A DNA stretch of 64,000 nt from assembly GCF_006439355.1 (NCBI RefSeq), contig NZ_VFTG01000003.1, positions 1 to 64,000 of the forward strand. Reading direction: 5' to 3'. A program made the translations under genes and the position numbers. The notes beneath the pieces were generated by a model that was not told the DNA's origin, ran no database searches, and saw nothing but the letters and a program-made list of their open reading frames with translations. Positions 58,006 to 64,000 of this stretch are shown in pieces. How positions within the stretch are numbered: the first letter of the stretch is position 1; every line of letters starts with the position of its first letter. Source of the stretch: Mesorhizobium sp. B4-1-3. GTDB lineage: Bacteria; Pseudomonadota; Alphaproteobacteria; Rhizobiales; Rhizobiaceae.

Positions 58006-58512
58006 CTAAGAAATTGTCCATATTGATGGGACGGTGTCACCCTTCACATAGAGCGGATGCTTGGGTGATCCATCAAGATTCACCCCAAGCGCGTAAAGTT
58101 GACCGCCTTCGCGTTCGATCATTTGCACCAAAGATTCGATCCTGGCTCTGGCGGCTCGCCGAAGCGCTGCCGGCGGGCTCACACGCCCCCACGCGGCAAC
58201 GATAATACCTCCCGAGCTTGAAACTTCCGCGACGGCAGACCGAATGTAGGTATCGTTTTCAGGCCCAATAGGGTCTTCGGCGCTCCACAGATCGCGGGGC
58301 TTGGTCGCTACCCGCGCCCAAGGATTAATGAAAATCAGCCGCCCATAACCAAGATCTCTGGCGAACCCGATGCCACGTCTGGACGTTGCGTCGTCGTCGG
58401 TAGCGCCGGCCGTGCTAGGATTATGGAGCATGAAGCCGATGGGCGGCCCGTCGCCAATGTGGCGGTCAAGTCGATAGCGATAGCCACCGCATTCTGAAAA
58501 GATCGCGCTCAT
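58006..58512 (-). CDS. DUF1643 domain protein
   Basis: A 168-residue protein. The family landmarks are GGYRYRLDRHIGDGPPIGFM, LHNPSTAGATDDDATSRRGI, GYGRLIFINPWARVATKP and GPENDTYI. DUF1643 proteins occur mainly in phages and accessory islands; the activity is unknown, though the NPSTA motif looks catalytic. The ATG overlaps the DUF6471 stop (ATGA), so the pair forms a small operon read leftward. Confidence 0.82.
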   Translation of the reverse strand: MSAIFSECGGYRYRLDRHIGDGPPIGFMLHNPSTAGATDDDATSRRGIGFARDLGYGRLIFINPWARVATKPRDLWSAEDPIGPENDTYIRSAVAEVSSSGGIIVAAWGRVSPPAALRRAARARIESLVQMIEREGGQLYALGVNLDGSPKHPLYVKGDTVPSIWTIS

Positions 58513-58748
58513 GCCTCTAGACTGACTTGGCGAACGCCGATCGCATCCAAGCACATCATGAAAAACGCAGCGGTGAAGCTGCCGCGACTTATCTTGTTGG
58601 CGAGATTGCGTTCCGTATCATGTGAGCCGCGTTCCTTCAGCTTCTCAGCTAGGGCCGCGTATGTCATGCCACGGCGCTTCAGCTCGCCTTTCAATATGTT
58701 TTTCGCCTGTTCCTCGTAGTGCGCTGTGGGGGAATTGGCCGTCATCAT
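58509..58748 (-). CDS. DUF6471 small HTH-like protein, possible element repressor
   Basis: A 79-residue protein: YEEQAKNILKGELKRRGMTY, AALAEKLKERG, TERNLANKISRGSFTAAFFM and CLDAIGVRQ. The helix pattern is like a Cro/C1 domain, as in DUF6471. GGAGAAACG precedes ATGATG. A perfect inverted decamer repeat overlaps its own start codon, so autorepression is plausible; the regulator role is inferred. Confidence 0.72.
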   Translation of the reverse strand: MMTANSPTAHYEEQAKNILKGELKRRGMTYAALAEKLKERGSHDTERNLANKISRGSFTAAFFMMCLDAIGVRQVSLEA

Positions 58749-58781
58749 CGTTTCTCCGGAAAAGACCTCATAAACGATGAT
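58744..58781. promoter_or_regulatory. Inverted decamer, putative operator between DUF6471 gene and transposase
   Basis: ATCATCGTTT (58744-58753) and AAACGATGAT (58772-58781) are perfect inverses separated by 18 bp. The first covers the DUF6471 start codon and the second lies 40 bp before the transposase start. The same decamer occurs at 56598-56607 inside the left end and at 61652-61661 before the last gene. Confidence 0.6.
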
Positions 58782-58820
58782 TTATACCCTTGCTTGTGCT
58801 GAAACAATGTCCTATATCCG

Positions 58821-59717
58821 ATGTACAACATCATCGGATTTGATATGTCCCAGCATTTCCTCCTTTCCCCGGCGGCCAAGACCCTCTCGCTGGTCAAGGT
58901 TATGCGCATGTCTGATGAGGAAGCCCGCGCCGCGTTCCGTAAGATACGCTGGACGGAAACCGATGGTGAGCCGGTTTGCCCTGAGTGCGGCGGCCTCGAT
59001 GCCTATAACCTCAAGACGCGCCAGGTTTACAAGTGCAAGGCTTGCCACAAGCAATTTAGCATCACTTCCGGCACGATCTTCGCCAGCCGCAAACTGGCCG
59101 TTCGCGACATTCTCGCGGCTATCGCCGTCTTCATAAACGGTGCTAAGGGTTACAGCGCCCTCCATCTCTCCCGCGACCTCTCCGTTGACTACAAGACCGC
59201 CTTTGTGATGCTGCACAAGGTCCGCGAAGCAATAAAGCTTGCCCGCGACGAAGGCGCGCTTGCCGGTAGATGGTCGGGCAAGCGCCAATCGGTTATCGTT
59301 GCCCGCGAAACCAACGGTCGCACCATCACCCACGTTGCCTCGACCGAAGCCGCTGGCGTTGCCTTCGTTGCCGCCAACGTCAAGCACGGCTCGACCGTCC
59401 ACGCCGACGAAGCTTCGCATTGGGATAAGCTGGCGGCCTACTTCCCGATAAAGAGGATCAATCATGCCGAAGCCTATTCGAAGGACGGCGCTTGCACGAA
59501 CGCCGCCGAAAGCTTCTTTTCCCGCCTGCGCCGCGCCGAGATCGGCATTCATCACCGCATTGCGGGCCAGTATCTGGACGCCTATGCCGTCGAAATGGCT
59601 TGGCGCGAAGATTGCCGCCGGGAAGCCAACGGCAACCAATATGCCGTGGTTGTAAGCGCCGTCGCCGCCGCGCCGAAGTCGGAAAAGCTTTGCGGCTACT
59701 GGCAACGGCGCGCTTAA
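58821..59717 (+). CDS. IS1595-family transposase with apparent loss of first catalytic Asp
   Basis: A 298-residue transposase (or 290 from ATG 58845, MSQHFLLSP). The zinc ribbon has Cys53, 56, 72 and 75, followed by QFSITSGTIFASRKL. The C-terminal core has STVHADEASHWDKL (second Asp), KRINHAEAYSKDGACTN and ESFFSRLRRAEIG (Asn/Glu region). In rhizobial relatives a segment like VEVDGAYFGG plus about 25 residues follows ..LSG; here ALAG runs directly into RWSGKRQSVIV. So roughly 30 residues with the first Asp are missing in frame, and the enzyme is probably inactive. Confidence 0.88.
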   Translation: MYNIIGFDMSQHFLLSPAAKTLSLVKVMRMSDEEARAAFRKIRWTETDGEPVCPECGGLDAYNLKTRQVYKCKACHKQFSITSGTIFASRKLAVRDILAAIAVFINGAKGYSALHLSRDLSVDYKTAFVMLHKVREAIKLARDEGALAGRWSGKRQSVIVARETNGRTITHVASTEAAGVAFVAANVKHGSTVHADEASHWDKLAAYFPIKRINHAEAYSKDGACTNAAESFFSRLRRAEIGIHHRIAGQYLDAYAVEMAWREDCRREANGNQYAVVVSAVAAAPKSEKLCGYWQRRA

Positions 59718-60514
59718 GTATCCCAGTCGTCTTTGCTGCTTTCTGCCGGAGCAATCGCTGTTGCCGGGACGGCATCTGGCTCAGGCAGCATTTCCTTCAA
59801 ACCATTGATCGCCTTAATCACCCGCTCAGCTTCGGCTCGATTGCGGATGACACCCTCAAGCCAGATCATGTCTTCCTTGATCTGCACACCGAACGGCACC
59901 GGCAGTTTAGCAGGCGTAAGCGGAGAGGCATCCGACCGGATAGGAGAATACACTGGTGCAGCCATCGCCTGGCCTCTCTCAACATTTTGATTTGTTTGAG
60001 ATTCAGCCACAACAGGGCGCGGTTGGCGCGGTTGTGAATAACTTTCGCTTCCTGTCGCATTCTCCAGAAAGAGAAAAGTTTCTAAATAGGCCCGCGTTGC
60101 TGGACGCACGGCGGCGTGTGTATACCCCTGTCTGATGAGATAGGATTCGATGGCCGCTTCAGAGGGGCGGCCATCTGGGAATCTCTCTGAAATAGCGCTG
60201 AAAAGGTCGGGTTCGTTGGCCGCCTCGTGAAGCGCCAAAGCCTTTGATTCGTCAGAATCCGGATATAGGATATCAACTGCGCGCCGCGTAACGCGGACCT
60301 CATTTTTGCCGGTCTTCTCCAAAAGGCCATACTGAGCCAAATTCGAGAGTACCGTGGCAGAGCGCCCGGAAATGCCGCTATAGCCCATCGCCTTAGCCGC
60401 TACCCCGCGCTCTACCGAATTGGTGCGTTCAATCAGGTGTATTTTCCTTACAAGATCAATAGCTTCGTCTAATGGCGTACTGGGGTAGCTGGGGCTTCTC
60501 TGGCGTGCATCCAT
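59714..60514 (-). CDS. Winged-helix-like hypothetical protein
   Basis: A 266-residue protein from ATG 60514 (GGAGAT ribosome site); 60568 is an alternative. The N-terminal half (DEAIDLVRKIHLIERTNSVE, KAMGYSGISGRSATVLSNLAQYGLLEK, RVTRRAVDILYP) looks like a winged helix similar to DUF5343-type domains. The rest is polar and low-complexity with a short helix near the end (MIWLEGVIRNRAEAERVIKAI). It overlaps the transposase end by four bases, tail to tail. Function unknown. Confidence 0.7.
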   Translation of the reverse strand: MDARQRSPSYPSTPLDEAIDLVRKIHLIERTNSVERGVAAKAMGYSGISGRSATVLSNLAQYGLLEKTGKNEVRVTRRAVDILYPDSDESKALALHEAANEPDLFSAISERFPDGRPSEAAIESYLIRQGYTHAAVRPATRAYLETFLFLENATGSESYSQPRQPRPVVAESQTNQNVERGQAMAAPVYSPIRSDASPLTPAKLPVPFGVQIKEDMIWLEGVIRNRAEAERVIKAINGLKEMLPEPDAVPATAIAPAESSKDDWDT

Positions 60515-60663
60515 GGGGCAATCTCCATCGCCTGTTTTATACTCTTCGCTGGAGATATATACCCGCAAGGCCGAAAAAGGAATAGATATCGCCAGCTATA
60601 CCGCAAATTCAGCTTGACCGGTTATCGGCGCCAGAGGATATTGGCGATTGCGTGAGGCGATTC

Positions 60664-60794
60664 CTGCGCGAGCGCAGATTGGAGGCGACCATTGATAGTG
60701 GTAGCTGAGCGGCACCAAGAGCACCGTGCCGGTCGGCAGTAACAGAAAGGGCCACAAAACAGTTCGGGTCCGAAACCGAAATGCAATGTGGCCC
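60664..60794. ncRNA. Candidate structured non-coding block inside the element
   Basis: A stretch of more than 300 bp (60515-60923) has no convincing gene. It holds three successive hairpins. CTGCGC/GCGCAG is at 60664-60677. CGGCAC/GTGCCG is at 60710-60731. GGGCCACA/TGTGGCCC is at 60749-60794, with an inner TTCGG/CCGAA hairpin at 60763-60774. Such packing suggests an RNA or a protein-binding DNA structure; strand and function are unknown. Confidence 0.4.
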
Positions 60795-60923
60795 GTGGTG
60801 TCAGTGGGCAAACCCAACCCGCTGGGCGGGAGACCGGGAGTGCGAAGCTAACAGCCTGTGACGACTGGTAGATTCGCATTTCCTGGCTCCCGCTTCAAGG
60901 GGAATGTTTGGAGACGCGACCTT

Positions 60924-61142
60924 ATGGAAGATCTCAAGGTCACACCGGACATGGTGCCGGTTATAAAGCTCGCCCGCCACTTGGACATTCCGTACTCGTG
61001 GATCACGGGTTACTACCCCGGCCTCAACTTTGGTCGGATTGCCGATGTGATGGCGGGGCGCTTGTTCCCCGAAATCCCGCCGGCGCTGGAATTGCCGCCC
61101 GACTTCCCGCCCGACTTCCCACGTCCGGCGGCGGCGGCATAA
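60924..61142 (+). CDS. Small hypothetical protein with Pro-rich tail
   Basis: A 72-residue protein from ATG 60924, with GGAG upstream; a GTG at 60858 is possible but has no ribosome site. VTPDMVPVIKLARHLDIPYS and WITGYYPGLNFGRIADVMAGRL suggest a small alpha-helical domain; the tail repeats PPDFPPDFPRP. It follows the structured non-coding block directly. No family recognised. Confidence 0.5.
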   Translation: MEDLKVTPDMVPVIKLARHLDIPYSWITGYYPGLNFGRIADVMAGRLFPEIPPALELPPDFPPDFPRPAAAA

Positions 61143-61160
61143 AAGCAATACTGGGGCGGC

Positions 61161-61631
61161 CTATCGGTCGCCCCTTCTTAGTTGCCAAAGCTTGTACGGG
61201 CCGAATGCATCGTGGTCTTCCGTCCAGCCGCATTCCTCGATAAGCCCCTGCGTCACACAGACCTTTATGCAGGCGCCGATGCGCTTCCTTATGGCGGTGA
61301 CGGTCGCCTCATCTGCATTCAGGCCGCGATCAGCAAGCCATAGCTCGGAAATCTGGCGCGACGTAAGCGGCGCGGTAGCTTCCCGCATGGTGTTGAGAAC
61401 GAAGCGCTTCACGGTGCCTTTCTCGGCGCGGTGCTTGGTCACGTACTCTTTGAGCGCGGATGTGTCGGCATGCGGATCGAACAGCCTTATCGCGGCGTCC
61501 AGATGGTCTATGTCGATGGTCAGCTTTTTGATCTCAGCGCGGTATTGCTCCCGCAGAGCCGTTAGCTCGGCGCGCTTGGCAACAAGGCCGGCAACCGTGT
61601 TCGGTCTGTCATAGTCGGCAATCTTCATCAT
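61161..61631 (-). CDS. Coiled-coil / winged-helix hypothetical protein
   Basis: A 156-residue protein. An N-terminal coiled coil (LVAKRAELTALREQYRAEIK) precedes a winged-helix-like region (KRFVLNTMREATAPLTSRQI, AVTAIRKRIGACIKVCVTQG in part, LIEECGW). Similar proteins occur in rhizobial islands; function unknown. The start region carries a CATCATGCATGATG palindrome and, 20 bp further upstream, a copy of the AAACGATGAT decamer, so it may be controlled together with the DUF6471 gene. Confidence 0.7.
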   Translation of the reverse strand: MMKIADYDRPNTVAGLVAKRAELTALREQYRAEIKKLTIDIDHLDAAIRLFDPHADTSALKEYVTKHRAEKGTVKRFVLNTMREATAPLTSRQISELWLADRGLNADEATVTAIRKRIGACIKVCVTQGLIEECGWTEDHDAFGPYKLWQLRRGDR

Positions 61632-61675
61632 GCATGATGCTTATACCTCTAAAACGATGATGTAAACATTATATT

Positions 61676-61698
61676 TGGTGAGTTTGCTCCATAATGCC
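61676..61698 (-). repeat. Right terminal inverted repeat and target duplication
   Basis: Perfect 23-bp inverse of the left end. The second copy of GCAAATATCC lies immediately outside at 61699-61708. Confidence 0.93.
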
Positions 61699-62529
61699 GC
61701 AAATATCCACTTCTGATGGAGGCCTTGCGCATGCGCGGGCTGACCGTACCCGGCGCACTTTCACTGCCTCAGCCGACACCGGCTGCACGGCTGAAGCTCG
61801 CGCACGCGGCCGACTATGTCGACCAGGTGATCGCCTGCCAGGTGCCGGAGAAGATAGAGCGCGAGATCGGCTTCCGGTCGGCCCGCGCGTGTCGCTCAGG
61901 GCGCAGCTCGCCACCGGCGGCACCGTGCTTGCCGCCAGGCTGGCGCTCGAACACGGCATTGCCTGCAACGCCGCCGGCGGCAGCCATCACGCCAGGCGCG
62001 CGCAAGGCGCCGGCTTCTGCACCTTCAACGATGTAGCCGTCGCCTCGCTGGCGCTGCTGGCCGAAGGCGCCGCCGAAAATGTGCTGATCGTCGACCTCGA
62101 CGTGCATCAGGGCGATGGCACGGCCGACATTCTGAAGGACGAGCCGCATGCCTTCACCTTTTCCATGCATGGCGAGCGCAACTACCCGGTGCGCAAGATC
62201 GCTTCCGACCTCGACATCGCCTTGCCGGACGGCACCGGTGACGATGCCTATCTCGAGCGGCTCGCCCCCGTCCTGCCGCAACTGTCCGGGCAGAGGCATT
62301 GGGATATCGTCTTTTACAATGCCGGCGTGGATGTGCATGCCGAGGACAGGCTGGGGCGGCTGGCGCTGAGCGACGGCGGCCTCAGCGCCCGCGAGGACAT
62401 GGTCATCGGCCATTTCCGAAAGCAGGGCGTGCCGCTGTGCGGCGTCACGGCGGCGGCTATTCGACCGACGTGCCGACGCTGGCCGCGCGCCACGCCATCC
62501 TGTTCGAGGTGGCGTCGCGATATGCGTAA
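61699..62529 (+). pseudogene. 3' part of the HDAC-like gene, with two further frameshifts
   Basis: After the right duplication the frame reads LLMEALRMRGLTVPG then KLAHAADYVDQVIACQVPEK, as in intact homologues. Near 61873 one C seems missing; in the next frame it continues PVGPRVSLRAQLATGG, GGSHHARRAQGAGF and VDLDVHQGDGTAD (zinc ligands). Near 62450 one G seems missing; it then ends GGYSTDVPTLAARHAILFEV to a stop at 62529. Three lesions make it a firm pseudogene. Confidence 0.88.
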
Positions 62530-62587
62530 TTCTAGAGCGTTTCACCGTTTCACGGAAACGGCGAACCGCCCTATCTCTTTGTTTTTA

Positions 62588-62631
62588 AGCAGTTCCGGAC
62601 GGAACCCGCTCACACTTTTCCTGGAATTGCT
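62588..62631. repeat. Palindromic repeat, GCAATTCC-arm type
   Basis: AGCAGTTCCGG and CTGGAATTGCT form near-perfect arms, with GGAACCCGCTCACACTTTTC in the loop. Close relative of the copy at 44045-44088. It lies between the HDAC remnant and the convergent DUF6460 gene. Confidence 0.7.
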
Positions 62632-62640
62632 CTATCCTAG

Positions 62641-62910
62641 CTATTTCCTGTAGCTGGCGACCCGGAGCAGGATGAACACCGGCACGACGATCGCCGCGCC
62701 GAGCAGGATATAGTCCAGGAAGCGGTCTATGGCGTGGAACCCGAGATTCCACAAATCGGCGAAGAACTGGCGGATGCCATAGAGGACGTCCATCGGCGAC
62801 CAGCCGAAGGCATGCATGACGAGGCCGACGAGGAAGGAGACCACGAGCAGCTTCAGGAACACCCTGAGCGGCGTGTCGCCAAGAAAGCGCGTCAGTGCGG
62901 ACAAGGCCAC
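62641..62910 (-). CDS. DUF6460 small membrane protein
   Basis: An 89-residue protein with two hydrophobic segments (LRVFLKLLVVSFLVGLVMHA and YILLGAAIVVPVFILL) around WSPMDVLYGIRQFFADLWNLGFHAI in shorter form, the DUF6460 pattern. GTG start at 62910. A single-gene unit; function unknown. It reads away from the tRNA-Gly gene. Confidence 0.75.
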   Translation of the reverse strand: MALSALTRFLGDTPLRVFLKLLVVSFLVGLVMHAFGWSPMDVLYGIRQFFADLWNLGFHAIDRFLDYILLGAAIVVPVFILLRVASYRK

Positions 62911-63046
62911 TCTCCGGTTCGAGCCGCCCGATTCGGCAGCGCGATATCAGAGATACGCATTCCGCCGAAAGGCATCAAGCAATGGAGTCGCTGGCTCTGT
63001 TTGCCGATTGCTTGAGGCCCTTCCCTCATGGTAACGAGGCTGCTGC

Positions 63047-63120
63047 GCGGGTATGATGTAATGGTAGCCTGTCAGCTTCCCAAGCTGAACGCGCGGGTTC
63101 GATTCCCGCTACCCGCTCCA
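63047..63120 (+). tRNA. tRNA-Gly (anticodon CCC)
   Basis: 74 nt. The acceptor arms GCGGGTA and TACCCGC pair, the D arm contains AATGGTA, the anticodon stem TCAGC/GCTGA encloses TTCCCAA (CCC), and the T arm GCGGGTTCGATTCCCGC is complete. CCA is encoded at the 3' end. No integrase or repeat of its 3' end is seen nearby. Confidence 0.95.
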
Positions 63121-63145
63121 GCTTGCCAGACAGGATTTGCGCCTC

Positions 63146-63718
63146 CTATTTGGGCGCGGCTGCGCTCCAACCGGCCTCCGGCTTGACCACCGTGGTCTCG
63201 TGCTTCTCCTGCCAGCCGTCTATGCCGGCGGGGAACCAGCCGACATTGGTATAGCCTTTCATCACCAGCCGCTTGCCGGCGTTCCAACTGCCCCAGCATT
63301 GCGGGCGGCAGAAGGTCACGATCGGCTTGGTCTTGTCCTTCTGCGTCAGAGCCTCGATGCGGCGATAGAACATCTTCTCTTGAGCATCCTGCAGGGGAGC
63401 CGCTCCGGCGCCCGGCATCCACACCGCTCCGGGCATTGAACGATGGGTGGGAAGCCAGAGCCCGTCCTTGGGGAAATCGTCCGGCTTCCTGTCGGCCGGA
63501 CCCACGTCGAGCAGGATCGGCTTCTTGGCCATCAGCGCCTCGAGGGCGGCGAGGTCGAGCACCCTTGCGCCTGAGAGCGTCGCCGGCGTCTCGCCGTGCA
63601 TCGGCCCGCTCCACAAGCCGCTAGGCTCGGCGACCGGATTGGCACTCGCCATATTCGGAAGGAGCGCCACCACGGCAACGATGGAGGCCATCCTGGCAAT
63701 TTCAACAACGGAACGCAT
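63146..63718 (-). CDS. PQQ-dependent catabolism-associated CXXCW-motif protein (rhodanese-like)
   Basis: A 190-residue exported protein with a signal peptide (IASIVAVVALLPNMASA region). Its rhodanese-like fold ends in FCRPQCWGSWNAGKRLVMKGY and WFPAGIDGW; CRPQCW is the defining CXXCW motif. Members sit in PQQ alcohol or aldehyde dehydrogenase clusters. It is directly downstream of the SoxYZ-like carrier gene. ATG 63718 is used; a second ATG four codons upstream is possible. Confidence 0.88.
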   Translation of the reverse strand: MRSVVEIARMASIVAVVALLPNMASANPVAEPSGLWSGPMHGETPATLSGARVLDLAALEALMAKKPILLDVGPADRKPDDFPKDGLWLPTHRSMPGAVWMPGAGAAPLQDAQEKMFYRRIEALTQKDKTKPIVTFCRPQCWGSWNAGKRLVMKGYTNVGWFPAGIDGWQEKHETTVVKPEAGWSAAAPK

Positions 63719-63730
63719 CGCCGGATCCAA

Positions 63731-64000
63731 TCAGTTCATCGCAGCCGGAATGTCGAAGCCCTGCTCCCAATGGCCATCCTTGGTGTCGGAAGCGACGACC
63801 TTCAGCGGCTCTCTCCCGTTCTGGACGAAGGAGAAAGTGATGACCGGATTGGTGGAGAGCGAGATATCGGCTTCGAGGTCGAACACCTTGGCATTACCGG
63901 AGGACACGGACATCTTGTTGATGTAGCGCGGCGGCGTGAAGTATTGCGTTATCGGGTTCTTCTGCATTCCATTGAAGTTGGGATGACGGATCATCAGCGT
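63731..64000 (-). CDS. Quinoprotein dehydrogenase-associated SoxYZ-like carrier (partial)
   Basis: Only the C-terminal 89 or so codons are in the window; the gene continues beyond base 64000. LMIRHPNFNGMQKNPITQYF, PPRYINKMSVSSGNAKVFDL, ADISLSTNPVITFSFVQNG and VVASDTKDGHWEQGFDI match the SoxZ-like half of fused SoxYZ carriers of PQQ-dehydrogenase clusters. It lies 12 bp upstream of the CXXCW gene, so they are one operon. Confidence 0.85.
   Translation of the reverse strand, partial: TLMIRHPNFNGMQKNPITQYFTPPRYINKMSVSSGNAKVFDLEADISLSTNPVITFSFVQNGREPLKVVASDTKDGHWEQGFDIPAAMN

Larger units (their letters stand above)
56574..61698. mobile_element. 5,125-bp IS1595-family transposon with passenger genes
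   Basis: The element is bounded by perfect 23-bp inverted repeats beginning GGCATTATGG and flanked by a 10-bp direct repeat GCAAATATCC. It contains one IS1595-type transposase and seven other genes plus a structured non-coding block. IS1595 relatives with passenger genes are known; the usual target duplication is 8 bp, so 10 bp is slightly long. Several cargo genes look more AT-rich than the surrounding chromosome. The transposase seems to lack one catalytic residue, so the copy may be fixed. It splits an HDAC-like gene. Confidence 0.9.

Noticed and set aside
63047..63120. tRNA-Gly as an integration site of a genomic island
   Set aside because: No duplicate of the tRNA 3' end, integrase or excisionase was seen in the window; the nearby mobile element has its own ends.
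1..64000. CRISPR arrays, prophage structural modules, rRNA operons, replication origin
   Set aside because: No regularly spaced identical repeats, no phage structural genes, no rRNA and no iteron/dnaA-box clusters were noticed.

Overview
The window looks like a chromosomal segment of a Mesorhizobium-like alphaproteobacterium (Rhizobiales). The reasons are high GC, rhizobial gene orders (ehu/eut ectoine cluster, rhaDI/rhaRSTPQUK), a RegBA/ActSR pair, a single-gene ALA synthase, and rhizobial-style intergenic hairpin repeats. No tools were run; family names come from motif recognition in the translated sequence.

Layout. (1) 0.1-15.3 kb: a thioesterase, then an ectoine/hydroxyectoine catabolic island. 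A leftward arm carries an MDR oxidoreductase, a transaminase (doeD-like), a semialdehyde dehydrogenase (doeC-like) and an Lrp/AsnC regulator. A rightward arm carries enuR-ehuABCD-eutABCDE. (2) 15.3-22.2 kb: a leftward, tightly overlapping operon cyoABCD-SURF1-actS-actR, joining a bo3-type quinol oxidase to a redox two-component system. (3) 22.4-31.7 kb: MFS transporter, UDP-sugar epimerase, a decayed LuxR regulator, small hypotheticals, a pseudouridine synthase, a histidine phosphatase, a deletion scar joining remnants of dctA and dctD, and a gamma-glutamyltransferase. (4) 31.8-42.6 kb: complete L-rhamnose catabolism, rhaDI diverging from rhaRSTPQUK. (5) 42.7-56.4 kb: dadA, galE, hemA, an aminotransferase, mscL, an SSF/STAC/PAS hybrid kinase with a LuxR-type response regulator (CrbS/CrbR-like), small genes, pyrD and a MATE exporter.

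(6) 56.5-62.5 kb is the most unusual part. A histone-deacetylase-like gene is split by a 5,125-bp element with perfect 23-bp terminal inverted repeats and a 10-bp direct repeat. Removing the element plus one repeat copy restores the reading frame at the junction. The element has an IS1595-family transposase that appears to have lost the segment with the first catalytic Asp. Its cargo includes a membrane-anchored dCTP-deaminase/dUTPase-fold protein lacking the deaminase Glu, an overlapping helical partner, DUF1643 and DUF6471 proteins, two winged-helix-like proteins, a structured non-coding block and a repeated decamer that may be an operator. (7) The window ends with DUF6460, tRNA-Gly(CCC), a CXXCW rhodanese-like protein and the end of a SoxYZ-like carrier of a PQQ-dehydrogenase cluster.

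As a whole, the segment is a catabolic and respiratory region (compatible solutes, rhamnose, D-amino acids, acetate-type signalling, quinol oxidase) with local decay (LuxR, dct, HDAC) and one transposon that may carry accessory or defence functions.
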